Source of the DNA: Macrolepiota albuminosa
Lineage: Eukaryota > Basidiomycota > Agaricomycetes > Agaricales > Agaricaceae
Direction: 5' to 3'
NCBI GenBank assembly: GCA_027475525.1
Contig: JAMWFC010000101.1
Coordinates: 319,101-383,100 of the forward strand
Length of the DNA: 64,000 bases
A program made the position numbers and the translations under genes. Of the stretch, positions 46,121-56,984 are shown piece by piece (position 1 is the first letter of the stretch; each line of letters begins with the position of its first letter). The notes beneath the pieces were generated by a model, which was given only the letters and a program-made list of their open reading frames with translations, did no database searches and was not told the DNA's origin.

Positions 46121-46494
46121 GAGTCAGGCAAGGGACCAGCAAGGCTAACCAAGTAGTCAGACATTGCTAGATAGCTTACAGTAGGTTTGGTGTATAGGCC
46201 AGAAGAACACTGCTATTGTTTAGCTTAGGGATATTCTATCTACAAGCTGCCTTTATATACTACATTAGTGGCTGCACTATTGTTTATACTGCTTACTAAT
46301 TAGACCCCAGTATGTAATGAGCATGACTAATAGTAATTGATGCTAAGTAAGGTCCATGCATATGACTTATCAAAGCTGACTACTAAAAGACAAAAAGAGA
46401 TGGGATGAGCTGAGCAGTCATTTGGATATGCTAAGAGTAGGTGTGTCATTAGACTAAACTTGGAATAGAGTTGGACACAGTCTAGAGGCTAGTC
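46121..46494. other. No recognisable gene
   Basis: AT-rich sequence between two copia tails. An LTR of C3 would be expected here, but its ends are not clear. Confidence 0.3.
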
Positions 46495-46680
46495 TCCTGA
46501 TAGTCATGATATATCAACACAAAGAACAACATCGTTGATATTTTCACTAAAGCACTACTTATCAGTTTACAAGACTCCACACCATCATAGGACTAGATGA
46601 GCATATTCTATGTGAGGAGAAATTACTCACTCCACAATGAGAAGGAGTGTTGTAATCCAATGTCAATCAATTATAATTCA
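46495..46680 (+). mobile_element. Copia tail C4 with polypurine tract and LTR start
   Basis: YINTKNNIVDIFTKALLISL is the last conserved segment of copia pol. After its stop comes a purine run (ATGAGAAGGAG, about 46637-46647), then TGTTGTAATCC, the expected LTR start. The LTR body runs into 46.7 kb without a clear end. Confidence 0.58.
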
Positions 46681-47275
46681 CTATGAATAATTGACCATCC
46701 TTGCAATGAATCTCCAATGCTGAATAATAGATAGGATAGAAACATTGAAGCATGAAACAAGGTTAAGAATGGAATCTCTGTCATGAGTATAAAAGTAGTT
46801 GTTATGTTGAAAAGGACCAGATGTATTTGAAAATTGAAAACAATTTATGTCATCTTCAAACTTGAACAATAGACTTTTGTTCTTCATTTCTGCAGACTAG
46901 ATATCAACCAGAGCATTTGCAATATGACTAGCATTGCTACTGGCAGGTCTTACACTGAAAAAATGATTGTAGTCAATATAAAATTTATTTTCAAAACTGA
47001 CCACTAAGAAAGGTTTGTAATCTGGAGGCACTAGGCACACTTGATAAAAAGACTTAATATTGAAACAGCACACCTGTGTTTCAGGAGGTGAGACAGCTAC
47101 CTGAATTCAGTCAGCACTTGATAAAAAGACTTAATATTGAAACAGCACACCTGTGTTTCAGGAGGTGAGACAGCTACCTGAATTCAGTCAGCACAAGTAT
47201 TGAAAAATCAAGCAGATTATATACTGGCTCAAAAAACTGCCACAATATTTGGCCTCTTTAGAAAGATTCACATTG
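46681..47275 (-). pseudogene. Reverse transcriptase-like fragment (unusual lineage)
   Basis: The minus strand reads YKPFLVVSFENKFYIDYNHF-like, then FFSVRPASSNASHIANALVD, KNKSLLFKFEDDINCF and a THDRDSILN segment. The Phe-x-x-x-x-Ala-Ser-Ser-Asn block and the Glu-Asp-Asp catalytic box resemble RT domains seen in basidiomycete DIRS-like or related elements rather than copia or gypsy. Only a fragment remains, split by a 77-base duplication. The lineage is uncertain. Confidence 0.4.
47038..47191. repeat. 77-bp direct duplication 12
   Basis: Identical copies start at 47038 and 47115, in the minus-strand RT-like fragment. Confidence 0.92.
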
Positions 47276-47476
47276 TCATGACCCCCCCCCCCACCCAGGA
47301 CCACCCTGGGACACCCTCAGGACCCTATCTGGAACCCCCTCACTAAACCCACAACACAACCTCTGCTATCACAACCACTGACACTACCATCACTTGCATC
47401 AAACCCCACCATCACACCCACCTCCTGGCAGCCCTGCATCATGGACTCCAGAATCACCTGCTATCATGACTCAACA
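47276..47476 (+). repeat. LTR_B copy 3, 5' part only
   Basis: Starts TGTCATGACCCCCC with an 11-C run and matches 3593-3800 through words such as ACTGACACTACCATCAC and ATGGACTCCAGAATCACC. Cut off by the Tc1 element. Confidence 0.55.
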
Positions 47477-48400
47477 ATTGCATTTTAGCTTTATAATGAT
47501 ATATAATCCATGTGAATTGGACAAGAAATAGCTGATTAATAAATCAAACAAAATATTTTATTGGAGCAGTTTTTTGACTCACTCCAATTTTCATATTTTC
47601 TCAACACTTTTCACTAGTAGAAGATGGAGACATCTTGTGGGAAATATAAACAATGTCATGTGACCTTGTTTGTATCAATTTAACATATTTGACTTTAGTC
47701 AATCACCTTCTCGACACTCTACCACTATTATGCAACTTATTTCTGCTGCTAATCAATCTTCTGTTGCTTCTCTCCTCAATGAGGAACTGTCAAGCATGGA
47801 AGAGGAAACAATCTCATAGTATGGAGCTGCATGAGTTGGAATAGAGTGGAGAAGCTCATAAAAGTTCAGAAGAAGATAGATGCTGCATAGTATTGTGAGA
47901 TTTTGGATTGGAGAGTGGTAGAGCACTTTGAAAAGTTGGAAATAGAGAAGAACAATATTTTCAGCAGAACAATGATTCAAAACACACTTCCCAACAAGCA
48001 ACAACCTGGTTTCTTGATAACAACATCATTGTGATATTCTGATCTGCTTAATTTCCTGATCTCAATCCTATTGAACATCTCTGGGTTTACATCAAGCACA
48101 AACTTTTGGAGTATGAGATACTCCTTAAAAGAGTGCATAAATTGTGGGAGAGAGTGATCAAGGAGTGGAATGAAATACTACCAGAAATATGCCAAAGCCT
48201 CATAGAGAGCATGCCTGGAAGGATCAAAGCAGATATCAAAGCAAATGAAGGCTATACCAAGTATTAGATATGAAAATTAGACTAAATTAGAGTAGGTCAA
48301 AAAAACTGCTACAATGATTGAATATTTTGTTTGATTTATTACTTAGCAAGTTCTTGTCCAAATCACAGATTTATACATCATTATAAAGCCAGGATGCAGT
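47477..48400 (+). mobile_element. Tc1/mariner element with about 105-bp terminal inverted repeats
   Basis: The left end (TTTATAATGATATATAATCC, then GGACAAGAAATAGC, ATTTTATTGGAGCAGTTTTTTGAC) is mirrored at 48295-48400. The total is about 0.92 kb, short for an autonomous copy, so internal sequence has been lost. It lies inside an LTR_B copy. Confidence 0.7.
48000..48270 (+). pseudogene. Tc1/mariner transposase C-terminal remnant
   Basis: FPDLNPIEHLWVYIKHKLLE carries the conserved Pro-Asp-Leu-Asn-Pro-Ile-Glu segment of DDE transposases, with the final catalytic acidic residue nearby. LWERVIKEWNEILPEICQSL and IESMPGRIKADIKANEGYTK follow. The N-terminal DNA-binding part and first Asp region are not readable. 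Confidence 0.72.
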
Positions 48401-48907
48401 TCTATGTCATATAATTTTTTTCAATTTTTTTGCTTAGCACACCATATAAATCTTTCCAAAAAGACCAAACATTGGAGCAGTTTTTTAAGCCAGTGTAGGT
48501 TTGACCTCAACAAAAGTTGTTAAGTTGCAGGAGATTACAGGCTAGAGTTGGAGGATTTCTGTTGCACAAGCAGTTTTTTCCTGGAATCTATATAGAATAG
48601 GACAACCGTTTCATGAGAACTATCTGATTAGTAAGGCTGACCAAGGCTGACCAAGAACCTTCCTTTTTGGGTAACGACATCTCATTTTTCGTACTGAGAG
48701 TCTCAATTTTGTACTTAGAGTATAAAAAATAAAATATGTATATTGTAAACTTCAATATTAATATAAATACCATATTTGGACATTTTTGGATTGTGTCCAG
48801 ATGAGAAGAGGCCAAACACGATTTAGTGGACACCAGTTTTCATGCCTTGCGTGTTCTTTGACCACACATGACCAAACAAACTCGAAATTCACCGTTGTAG
48901 TGAGAAG
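48401..48907. other. No gene; possible Helitron left edge
   Basis: Contains a second short TTGGAGCAGTTTTTTAAG word (near 48473) like the inner Tc1 repeat. Base composition changes near 48840, where CpG reappears. The Helitron 5' end (TC by family habit) probably lies in 48.5-48.9 kb but cannot be fixed. Confidence 0.35.
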
Positions 48908-49330
48908 ACACTACAAACAAAGTAAGTGTCAATTTGTTGATTGATTGATCAAATGTTTACAAACATTGAATTCAGCATATTTGACACTACAAACAAAGTT
49001 ACAACAAAGTAAGTATTGGCTTATTTATTATTGATCAATTAATAAACATTCAATTCAGCTACAAACAATTCCGAAATCGTTACAACAAAGTAAGTATTGG
49101 TTTGTTTATTATTGATCAATGCTAATTCAGCTTATTTGACACTACAAACAGTATTTGACACTACAAACAAATCCGAAATCATTACAACAAAGTAAGTGTT
49201 GGTTTATTTATTATTGATCAATGCTAATACATATTCAATTCAGCTTATTTGACACTACAAACAGTTAGTATCAGTTCATTTATTATTGATCAATGCTAAT
49301 AAACAGTGAATTCAGCTTATTAGTGAAAGC
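48908..49330 (+). repeat. Helitron leader: five tandem intron-like units
   Basis: A unit of roughly 80-100 bases is repeated about five times (ACACTACAAAC, ACAAAGTAAGT, TTATTATTGATCAATGCTAAT, ATTCAGCTTATTTG). Each copy holds a donor, a branch-like CTAAT (or TTAAT) and a TTCAG acceptor: 48922-48975, 49009-49058, 49090-49130, 49192-49243 and 49264-49315. Between them are 30-60-base exon-like pieces with no ATG. The array lies just upstream of the Helitron start, so it may form a multi-intron 5' leader. Confidence 0.6.
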
Positions 49331-49369
49331 TTGACAACATTTAGCTATTGATATACTAGATATATCATC

Positions 49370-49430
49370 ATGTAAGTAACTTTCAAAGAGTTTGAGCTAT
49401 TAAAATGCTTAAAAAATCAATAATTTAGGC
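49370..49430 (+). promoter_or_regulatory. Start codon formed across an intron
   Basis: AT (49370-49371) is followed by a GTAAGT intron ending in TTTAG (49372-49428), and the next exon begins GCAATC. The spliced product gives ATG-CAA in frame with the Helitron protein; unspliced, the ATG is followed at once by TAA. Inferred from splice consensus only. Confidence 0.45.
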
Positions 49431-52400
49431 AATCTTCAACTACTCATTCTGAACCCAGGACTCCTGAAGGTCAAAGACAGCAGGCTAGGATTCAAAGCAG
49501 GCTTCAACAGTTGCAAATGACTGATCCTGATGATCGTCGTACAAATAGAAGTAGAAGATCTACTTCAGTGGTTATACCACTTGATTTTGGAACTGAGGGT
49601 ATGGGATCTGGGAGTATACAAACAGAAGTAGAAGATCTACTTCAGTGGTTATACCACTTGATTTTGGAACTGAGGGTATGGGATCTGGGAGTATACAAAC
49701 TGGGGGAATACAAACTGGGGGAATACAAACTGAGGGAATGCAAACTGGAGGAATACAAAATGGAGGTATACAAACTGGGGGAATACAAACTGGGGGTATA
49801 CAAACTGGGGGAATGCAAACTGGGGGAAGAGGGTCTGGAGATATGCCTATTGCTCAGGATCCATTTGCTATTGTCATTCCTCAAACTCATTTGCCTGAAG
49901 GATGGGATGCACCTTTACAGAATCCCATACCTAGAATGGTGCCACCTCTACCTGTTTCTACATCCAGAAGAAACAATAGGCCTAGAATGGTACCACTTCT
50001 ACCTGCTCTACCTCTTCCTATACATAGAAGAGACAACCTGCCTACTATTGCTCCACTTTCTGTGGACATTCCTGAAACTGTTCTGCCTGAAGGATGGGAT
50101 ACTCCTTTACAGAATCCTATGCCTATAGTGCCACCCCTACCTGCTCTGGCATTTAGAAGAGTCAGAAATGTATCTGTACAGAATTCTATGCCACCTCTAC
50201 CTCCTGCCAGACTAGCAGATTTACAAGAGCAGCAAAGGCTGAGACATATGGCTATGATTCAAGAACAAGACAGACAACAGGAATTGGCACAAGCAATAGT
50301 AGAGGAGCAACAAAGGGTCAGACATGAGGAGCAAGAGAGGGAACAAAGACAACATGAAGCATTGGCTACTTTGCACCAAGAAAGGCTGAGGGAGGAGGAA
50401 GGATTGAGGCAACAGGAACAACAGGAACTGAGACTAGAGGTAAGGCAAAGCCAACTTTAAAAGCCTATCTTAATTGACAAAATTTGACAGTCTGTTGATC
50501 TCAATCCTGAACATAGGCCTTTGAATCAGGCTAGGGCTGAAAGGATCTTACAAAACTGGCAACAGCAACATTTAGCTGATCTTGAAGAGGATTTCAATGA
50601 TTTGGATCCTCATGGATTACAAAATATCCATGCAGCTTTTGATGAAATGCTTCAAAATCCTTTGGAGTATTTGGAGCATCCCATAGACAATGAGATTGAT
50701 CCAAATCTACTGGATGATCCTAGGAATAATCCTGCTGAGAATATAGAGGAGGACTTGGAGTATGTGGATCCACCTGGAGATAATAGACAGCAATATCTAC
50801 CAGCACCTCCTGACTTGGAGTATGTGGATCCACCTGGGGATGTCATGCAGCAAAATGTACCAGCACCTCCTGTCTTACAGAGGATACAACAACCTGATGA
50901 TGTTCAGCCTAGAAATGCTCTTCCAACAGGAAGACAGCATTATCTGGATGGATCCCCTTCACATTATCTTGGTTCTATGGATGTTGCATGTCCACACTGT
51001 CATGCTCTACATTTTGATGCTGAAAAGCTCTCCAAGTCTACTAGACGTAATCCAAAGTTTGGCATGTGCTGTTTACAAGGGCAGATTGATTTGCCTAGAC
51101 TTGAAGATGCTCCACCAGAACTGCTTGGCTTACTCCAAGGTCACCATCCTCTTTCTGATGCTTTTAAAGCATCTATTCGCCAATACAATGCAGCCTTTGC
51201 ATTTACATCTCTGGGAGTCAAAATTGACCATGCGATTACGAATGCTCCAGGACCATACAGCTTTAGGATCAATGGAGAGCTCCATCATCTGACAGGTGCT
51301 TTGCTTCCAACTGAAGGTGATCATCCTGTATATGCACAACTCTACTTCTACGATCACAATCAACAATTGGCTTTTCGTCAGAGAAGCAATCCTAGATTGG
51401 ATCCTCAGATAATGGCCTCTTTGCAGGATATGCTTCATAGAGTCAATTCCTTTATTGGCTTATACAAGCTTGCAAAGCAGATTATGACAGAAGTACCTGA
51501 AGGCCAACCACAAAGGCTTTCTGTTCAACTGAGGGCTGACTTTGGAGACCATCGACGCTATAACAACCCTAATGAACAGGAAGGAGTTGCTGCAATTATA
51601 CCAGGAGATGGTTCTGAAGAACGATCAGATCACCGTGACATAGTCCTGCATCTGCATGGAGGTCAATTGAAGCAAATCAGCCATTTGCATCCCTATTATA
51701 CTCCCTTGCACTATACTGTCATATTTCCAACTGGAGAACCTGGATTTCACACCGATATTCAATCTCAATTTGGACCAGCAGGAGAACAAAGAGCCAAAAA
51801 GGTTAGCCAAACTGCATATTATGCATATAGGCTGCAGCAGAGGGCTTTGGAAGCCAATGCTGCATTGCTTTGGAGTAGCAGACTGTTCCAGCAATATGTT
51901 GTGGATGCATGGGCATCAATAGAACAATCAAAGCTCAACTGGGTCAGGCAGAATCAAAAGAAGATTAGGGCTGAAGTCTATCAAGGAGTGGTTGATGCGG
52001 CTATTGGAGATGAAGACTTACGCAGGCAAAGTCGACGTGTGGTCCTCCCCTCTTCTCATGTTGGAAGTGAACGACACATGCAGCAACTATTCCAGGACTC
52101 TATGGCTATTTGCAGACATTTCCATAAACCAGATCTCTTTATCACTATGACCGCCAATCCAAAGTGGCCAGAAATTGAAGAGGCTCTGTTGAAAGAACCT
52201 ATGGTTAATGGAAAGAGGCAAACAGCTTCTGACCGTCCAGATATTGTTGCCAGAGTATTTGAACTCAAGAAAAATGCTCTTTTGAAGGATATCAAAGATG
52301 GTCTCTTTGGAAAATGTGTGGCATCTGTCCATACCATTGAATTTCAAAAGAGGGGACTTCCACATATACATATCTTGATCTTTTTCCATCATCATGACAA

Positions 52401-55226
52401 GATCAAAGATGCAGCTCATGTGGACACTATTGTTTCTGCTCAAATTCCTGATCCAGTGACTCAGCCTCAATTGTATCAGGTATTGGCTTTGCTTGAATTA
52501 TCAATGCAGTAACTGACCTTTGTTATTAGGTTGTTACTACCAATATGGTTCATGGTCCATGTGGAGCAGATTTTCCCAATGCCAAGTGCATGGTAGATGG
52601 CAAATGTTCCAAGAGATATCCCAAGGAATTTCAGGAAGCTACACAGTATGGTGATGATGGCTATCCCCAATATGCCAGACCTAACAATGGCCGCTTTTTT
52701 GAAAAGCATGGTCGTCGTTATGACAATCGTAATGTTGTCCCATACAATCCATATCTCTCAGCCAAATTCCAATGTCATATCAATGTGGAAGTCTGTGCTT
52801 CAGTGGATGCAATCAAATACATTCACAAGTACATCTACAAGGGCCATGATAGGACAACTTTGGAGATTGCTAGGGAGGAGAGGGATGAAATCAAGGAACA
52901 TTTGGATGCCAGATACATTTCTGCTCCTGAGGCTTGCTGGCACATCTTTGAATTCAACATGCATGCTGAATATCCTTCAGTGTACAGATTGCCTGTGCAC
53001 TTGGAAAACCAGCATGAAGTCTATTTCCCAGATGATGAACCAATACAGGTGGTGGCTGCTAGACCTAATGCAGACAAGACTGCACTCACAGCTTGGTTTG
53101 AAGCCAATACCAGGTTTCCCAATAATAACACCACTTATCAGAACTTTCCAACCAAGTTTGTTTATGAAGCATCTAAACGGAGTTGGAAGGAGAGGCAGAG
53201 AGGGACAGCAATTGGAAGGATGTATTTTGCTTCACCAAGACAGGGAGAAAGGTTCTATCTCAGGATGCTCTTGACTGTTGTAACCAATGCAACTTCATGG
53301 GCTGATCTCAGGACAGTCAATGGCCATATCTATCCCACTTATCAAGAAGCATGCAAGGCTCTAGGTCTTTTGGAGGATGATGCAGAATGGAGGCAGTGTC
53401 TCACTGAAGCTGCTCCAATCCAACTAGGATCAGCTCTCAGGCAGCTGTTTTGCACTATTCTATTCCACTGTGCTCCTGCCACTCCTGAGGCTCTATGGAA
53501 TGAATTCAAACATTCTATCTGTGATGATCTTCGACACAGATTAGAACATACTAGGCAATACAGGGACCGAGTCTTTACCAATGAGGATGTCTATGACTAT
53601 GGCCTTTATCTCATCAATGACACTTTGATGAATTTTGGGAAAACTCTGAAAGACTTTCCCAACATGCCAGAGGCTCAACAGAATTGGAATATAGTTCCAG
53701 GTAATTGGCATTTGCATAAGAGATTGACTTGAATACTGATCAATCTTCTAGGCAATAGACTTTTGGAAGATGAAACTAATTATGATGTTGAGGACCTCAA
53801 GCAAAGAGTGGAGGGAAACAAAGCCAAGTTCAATGTGGAACAACTGGAAACTTTCAATGCTGTCATGGATTCTGTGAACAACAATTTGGGCAGGATGCTA
53901 TTCATTCACAGTGCTGGAGGATGTGGCAAAACCTTTGTCTGCAATACTCTGGCTGCTGCAGTTCGTTCTCATGGAGATGTGGCATTATGTGTAGCATCAT
54001 CTGGCATTGCTGCCTTATTGTTGGAAGGGGGTAGGACAGCTCATTCAAGATTCAAAATTCCCATTCCTGCTCTTGACACATCCATTGCCAATATCAAGAG
54101 AGGAACCCAGTTATCACAGCTCATACTTCGCACCAAAGTTGTTATTTGGGATGAAGTTCCAATGCAACACAAAAATGCCATTGACTCTGTCGATCGTGGC
54201 TTCAGAGACATCTTTAATAATGACATTTCCTTTGGTGGAGTCACTGTGGTTTTTGGAGGGGACTTTAGGCAAACTCTTCCAGTGGTTCCACATGGACTCA
54301 GGCAGCAGATGATTGCTGCTTCACTCAAAAGGGGCCGACTTTGGGATAATATTCAAGTCCATTACTTGGTCCAAAATATGCGGTTGGAGCAGACTGTGGA
54401 CAATATTGCTCATGCAGCTTGGTTGTTGGATGTTGGTGCAGGGAAAAATCTAGGACCTGGAGAAACAGTCAAACTGCCTGAAAGGATGATCTGTGATGAC
54501 AATTCTATCACTGGATTGATTTCTTCCACATATCCTGATATTGGTCATCCTCAAAATGATCAGTATTACCTGGACCGGACTATTCTCTCTGGCAAGAACT
54601 CAGATATAGAGGAGATCAATGCAGAAGTTCTAGAGAGGTATCCAGGGGAAGAAAGGATCTTACAGAGTGCAGATTCTGTTCTCTCTGATAACAGGAATCC
54701 TGATGGCCTTGCATTATATCCTGTGGAATATCTCAACTCTTTGAAAGCCAGTAGTTTGCCTTTGGCTAAACTGGCTTTGAAGATTGGAGTTCCTGTCATG
54801 CTTCTCAGGAATCTGGACACAACCAAAGGACTTTGCAATGGAACAAGAATGATTGTCACTCACATCAGCACTAGAGTCCTCAGATGTCGTATTATCAGTG
54901 GAGATGCCAAGTTTGCAGGTTCAACTGTTTTGATTCCAAGAATCAATCTAGATGCCTCTGAAGAGGATTTGCCCATACCATTACGCAGGAGACAGTTTCC
55001 AATTCGATTGGCCTTTGCTATGACTATCAACAAGTCTCAAGGGCAATCAGTCAAGCATGTTGGATTGGACCTTCGATCACCGGTTTTTACACATGGCCAA
55101 CTCTATGTTGCACTTTCTCGATGCACATCAGGAGATCGTATCAAGGTGATTTTGTCAGAAGAAAATACATCAAGAGCGACTGCAAATATTGTATATCAAG
55201 AAGTCCTTAATGGTTTACAAATGTAA
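49370..55226 (+). CDS. Helitron Rep/helicase transposase, five exons
   Basis: Exons: 49370-49371, 49429-50439, 50491-52479, 52530-53700, 53752-55226; introns of about 50 bases that keep the frame. The N-terminal part has a GGIQT repeat and a Glu/Gln-rich coil. Then a zinc-finger-like ACPHCHALHF..FGMCCLQG, followed by the Helitron-like Rep domain: SSHVGSERHMQQLFQDSM, ITMTANPKWPE, the HUH motif GLPHIHILI, and the tyrosine region AIKYIHKYIYKG. The last exon is a PIF1-type helicase: SAGGCGKTFVCNT (Walker A), VVIWDEVPM (Walker B), VVFGGDFRQTLPV, and near the end FAMTINKSQGQS and LYVALSRC. It would nick and unwind its own DNA for rolling-circle transposition. The only break is the 77-base duplication in exon 2, so this copy is probably recent. 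Confidence 0.85.
49547..49700. repeat. 77-bp direct duplication 13
   Basis: Identical copies at 49547-49623 and 49624-49700, in Helitron exon 2 (VIPLDFGTEGMGSGSIQT). It is the only frame break in this gene. Confidence 0.95.
49690..49830 (+). repeat. GGIQT minisatellite in Helitron exon 2
   Basis: About nine copies of a 15-base unit (GGGGGAATACAAACT and close variants) encode Gly-Gly-Ile-Gln-Thr repeats near the N terminus. The unit length keeps the frame, so copy number can vary without harm. Confidence 0.85.
50440..50490 (+). other. Helitron intron
   Basis: GTAAGG donor and GACAG acceptor, 51 bases. Retention would stop the protein six codons later. Confidence 0.7.
52480..52529 (+). other. 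Helitron intron in the Rep part
   Basis: GTATTG donor and ATTAG acceptor, 50 bases. Joins QPQLYQ to VVTTNMVHGPCG, continuous in relatives. Confidence 0.75.
53701..53751 (+). other. Helitron intron before the helicase
   Basis: GTAATT donor and TTCTAG acceptor, 51 bases. Joins NWNIVP to GNRLLEDE through a split Gly codon. Confidence 0.75.
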
Positions 55227-55508
55227 GTGTGATTTTTGATTAACTACTTATTACTAACTTTATATTTTAGCATCTAACTTGATACTGTACAAATAACTTG
55301 GAATTGTAGCATTATTTCTTGGATTTACAAATGTGAGTGTGATTGTTAATTATTTACTTATTACTAACTTTTATATTTTAGCATCTAACTTGATATTTGT
55401 TGATACTGTACTAATAGAATATATATAACTTGGAATTGTAGCATCATTTCTTGATAAATGTGAACTTTCTATTCTTTAACAACATATGCTTGAACCAGTA
55501 AGACATAA

Positions 55509-55662
55509 TGAAAGTAAGTCATGATAGAAGTTGAGTTATGAATATACATATTTGGAACCCCTAACCGAACGAAGTGAGGTTGGGGTGAAAGTAAGTCATG
55601 ATAGAAGTTGAGTTATGAATATACATATTTGGAACCCCTAACCGAACGAAGTGAGGTTGGGG
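55509..55662. repeat. 77-bp direct duplication 14
   Basis: Identical copies start at 55509 and 55586, at the start of the Helitron tail repeats. Confidence 0.92.
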
Positions 55663-55795
55663 TGAAGGCTGAGTTATTTATATACATACTTGGAGCCCTA
55701 ACCGAACGAAGTGAGGTTGGGGTGGAGGCTAAGTTACTTATACATACTTGGAGCCCTAACCGAACGAAGTGAGGTTGGGGTGGAGGCTTAGTTGG
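55545..55795 (+). repeat. Helitron tail repeats with small hairpins
   Basis: Three or four copies (one from the 77-base duplication) of a 55-60-base unit carrying ATACTTGGAGCCC and TAACCGAACGAAGTGAGGTT. Within each, CCCTAACC can pair with GGTTGGGG around an 11-base loop. Confidence 0.7.
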
Positions 55796-55804
55796 GGAGG
55801 GTTT

Positions 55805-55863
55805 GGGGGCGAAGCCCCCAACGAGCTACGAAATTCGTGCTGAAGGCACGAATCGTAGCTCGT
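55805..55863 (+). other. Paired hairpins near the Helitron 3' end
   Basis: First: GGGGGC, loop GAA, GCCCCC (55805-55819). Second: ACGAGCTACGA pairs with TCGTAGCTCGT, with an inner TTCGTGC/GCACGAA stem, over 55821-55863. Helitrons end with a hairpin a few bases before a CTRR end. Here the base after the stem is followed by ACAAGAATGAG, so the exact end is not fixed. It marks the border to CpG-rich host DNA. Confidence 0.65.
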
Positions 55864-55869
55864 ACAAGA

Positions 55870-56984
55870 ATGAGTTGCTGGACTGATATCTGTCATAATG
55901 TTCTTTTAAATCTTGATCACCACTAGAAAGTCTAGGCTGACACACAATTCTTGTTTTCTGCACTTCAAGACCAGGCAAATTTCTCGCTCTACCTCTTCAT
56001 TTTGTTGGAGTAGCATTACTTGTGTGAGGCTGATGCCAAAGTCGTCTCCTCCCCACCCACTGAGCTGGGAACTTCAACCGAGTTCCAAAACGACCAGCAA
56101 ATTAAAGTCCGCGAAGAAATGCTTTTATGCATACTTTACCTACCCCTTCATCGATCAAAGGGGATGGGCCGCTGCGACGCACGGCGAGACCAAGGTCTAC
56201 GCGGCTGGGTGTTATGGGAGGCAATGTGGCAGTGCCAGTGTGACAGCGCTAGCGTGACGTGCCAGCGCGGCAATACAGTGCAGGCTAGCTCACAACATAG
56301 GGAGAAATCGAGACCGTATTTGCGTGTATATCGGTATATAGATTGTACGTATTGCTGTCCGTAAGCATAATTCGAAAAAAATAGTCCGTAAATGTATAAA
56401 AAAAAACGTAGAAATTCGAAAATTGTAATGTTCATTTATCTTCGTCGTCCCTGTATGCGTAGAACGTGTTGACGTCGACACGACCGCCGTACAAGAACAG
56501 GTACATCCCTGTGCGACGCGGTTTCAAGTTCCTGGCCTGTAAAGAGGTTCTATATGGCGTAACACGCTAAAAACAGGCAACGAACCTGATCTTGCCTGTT
56601 GAATAGCTTAACCCTCCCCATCATCTCCTTGCAGCACATGAATGCTCGAATAACGAGCGCGCACGCTGACCTAGCCATATGTTAGTCATATAGAGCCAAA
56701 AAAAAGGCACGAAGGTATGTACTTCATACCCTGAACCACACCAGTCCCTTTGCCTTCACTTTTTTCGAATTTATTCAAAAAAGGCACGAAGGTATGTACT
56801 TCATACCCTGAACCACACCAGTCCCTTTGCCTTCACTTTTTTCGAATTTATTCGACGAGTTGTCGTCGACAGACCGGGAAACAGCATGGGAGGATTCATC
56901 GGAAGTCGACAAGTGATTCATGGACGGTGTTAGGGCGAAAATGACGTTTAATGTGTAGAGTTCAGCTTGAGCAAGGTTGAGCAA
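55870..56984. other. Host-type spacer, no supported gene
   Basis: CpG-rich, unlike the transposon block. Overlapping short frames at 55913-56364 have no family features, and I do not call them genes. A poly-A run at 56398-56406 is the only simple tract. Confidence 0.4.
56700..56853. repeat. 77-bp direct duplication 15
   Basis: Identical copies start at 56700 and 56777, in spacer DNA outside any transposon. Confidence 0.92.

Noticed and set aside
47284..47294. Poly-C run as a functional element
   Set aside because: A homopolymer inside an LTR_B copy; its relative at 3603 has a shorter run, so it is probably slippage.
49642..49890. Minus-strand Ser/Pro/Leu-rich ORF
   Set aside because: Complement of the GGIQT minisatellite; low-complexity shadow.
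55913..56364. Two overlapping plus-strand ORFs of 114 codons
   Set aside because: No family motif, no intron pattern, and they overlap in different frames in CpG-rich DNA where long chance ORFs are common.
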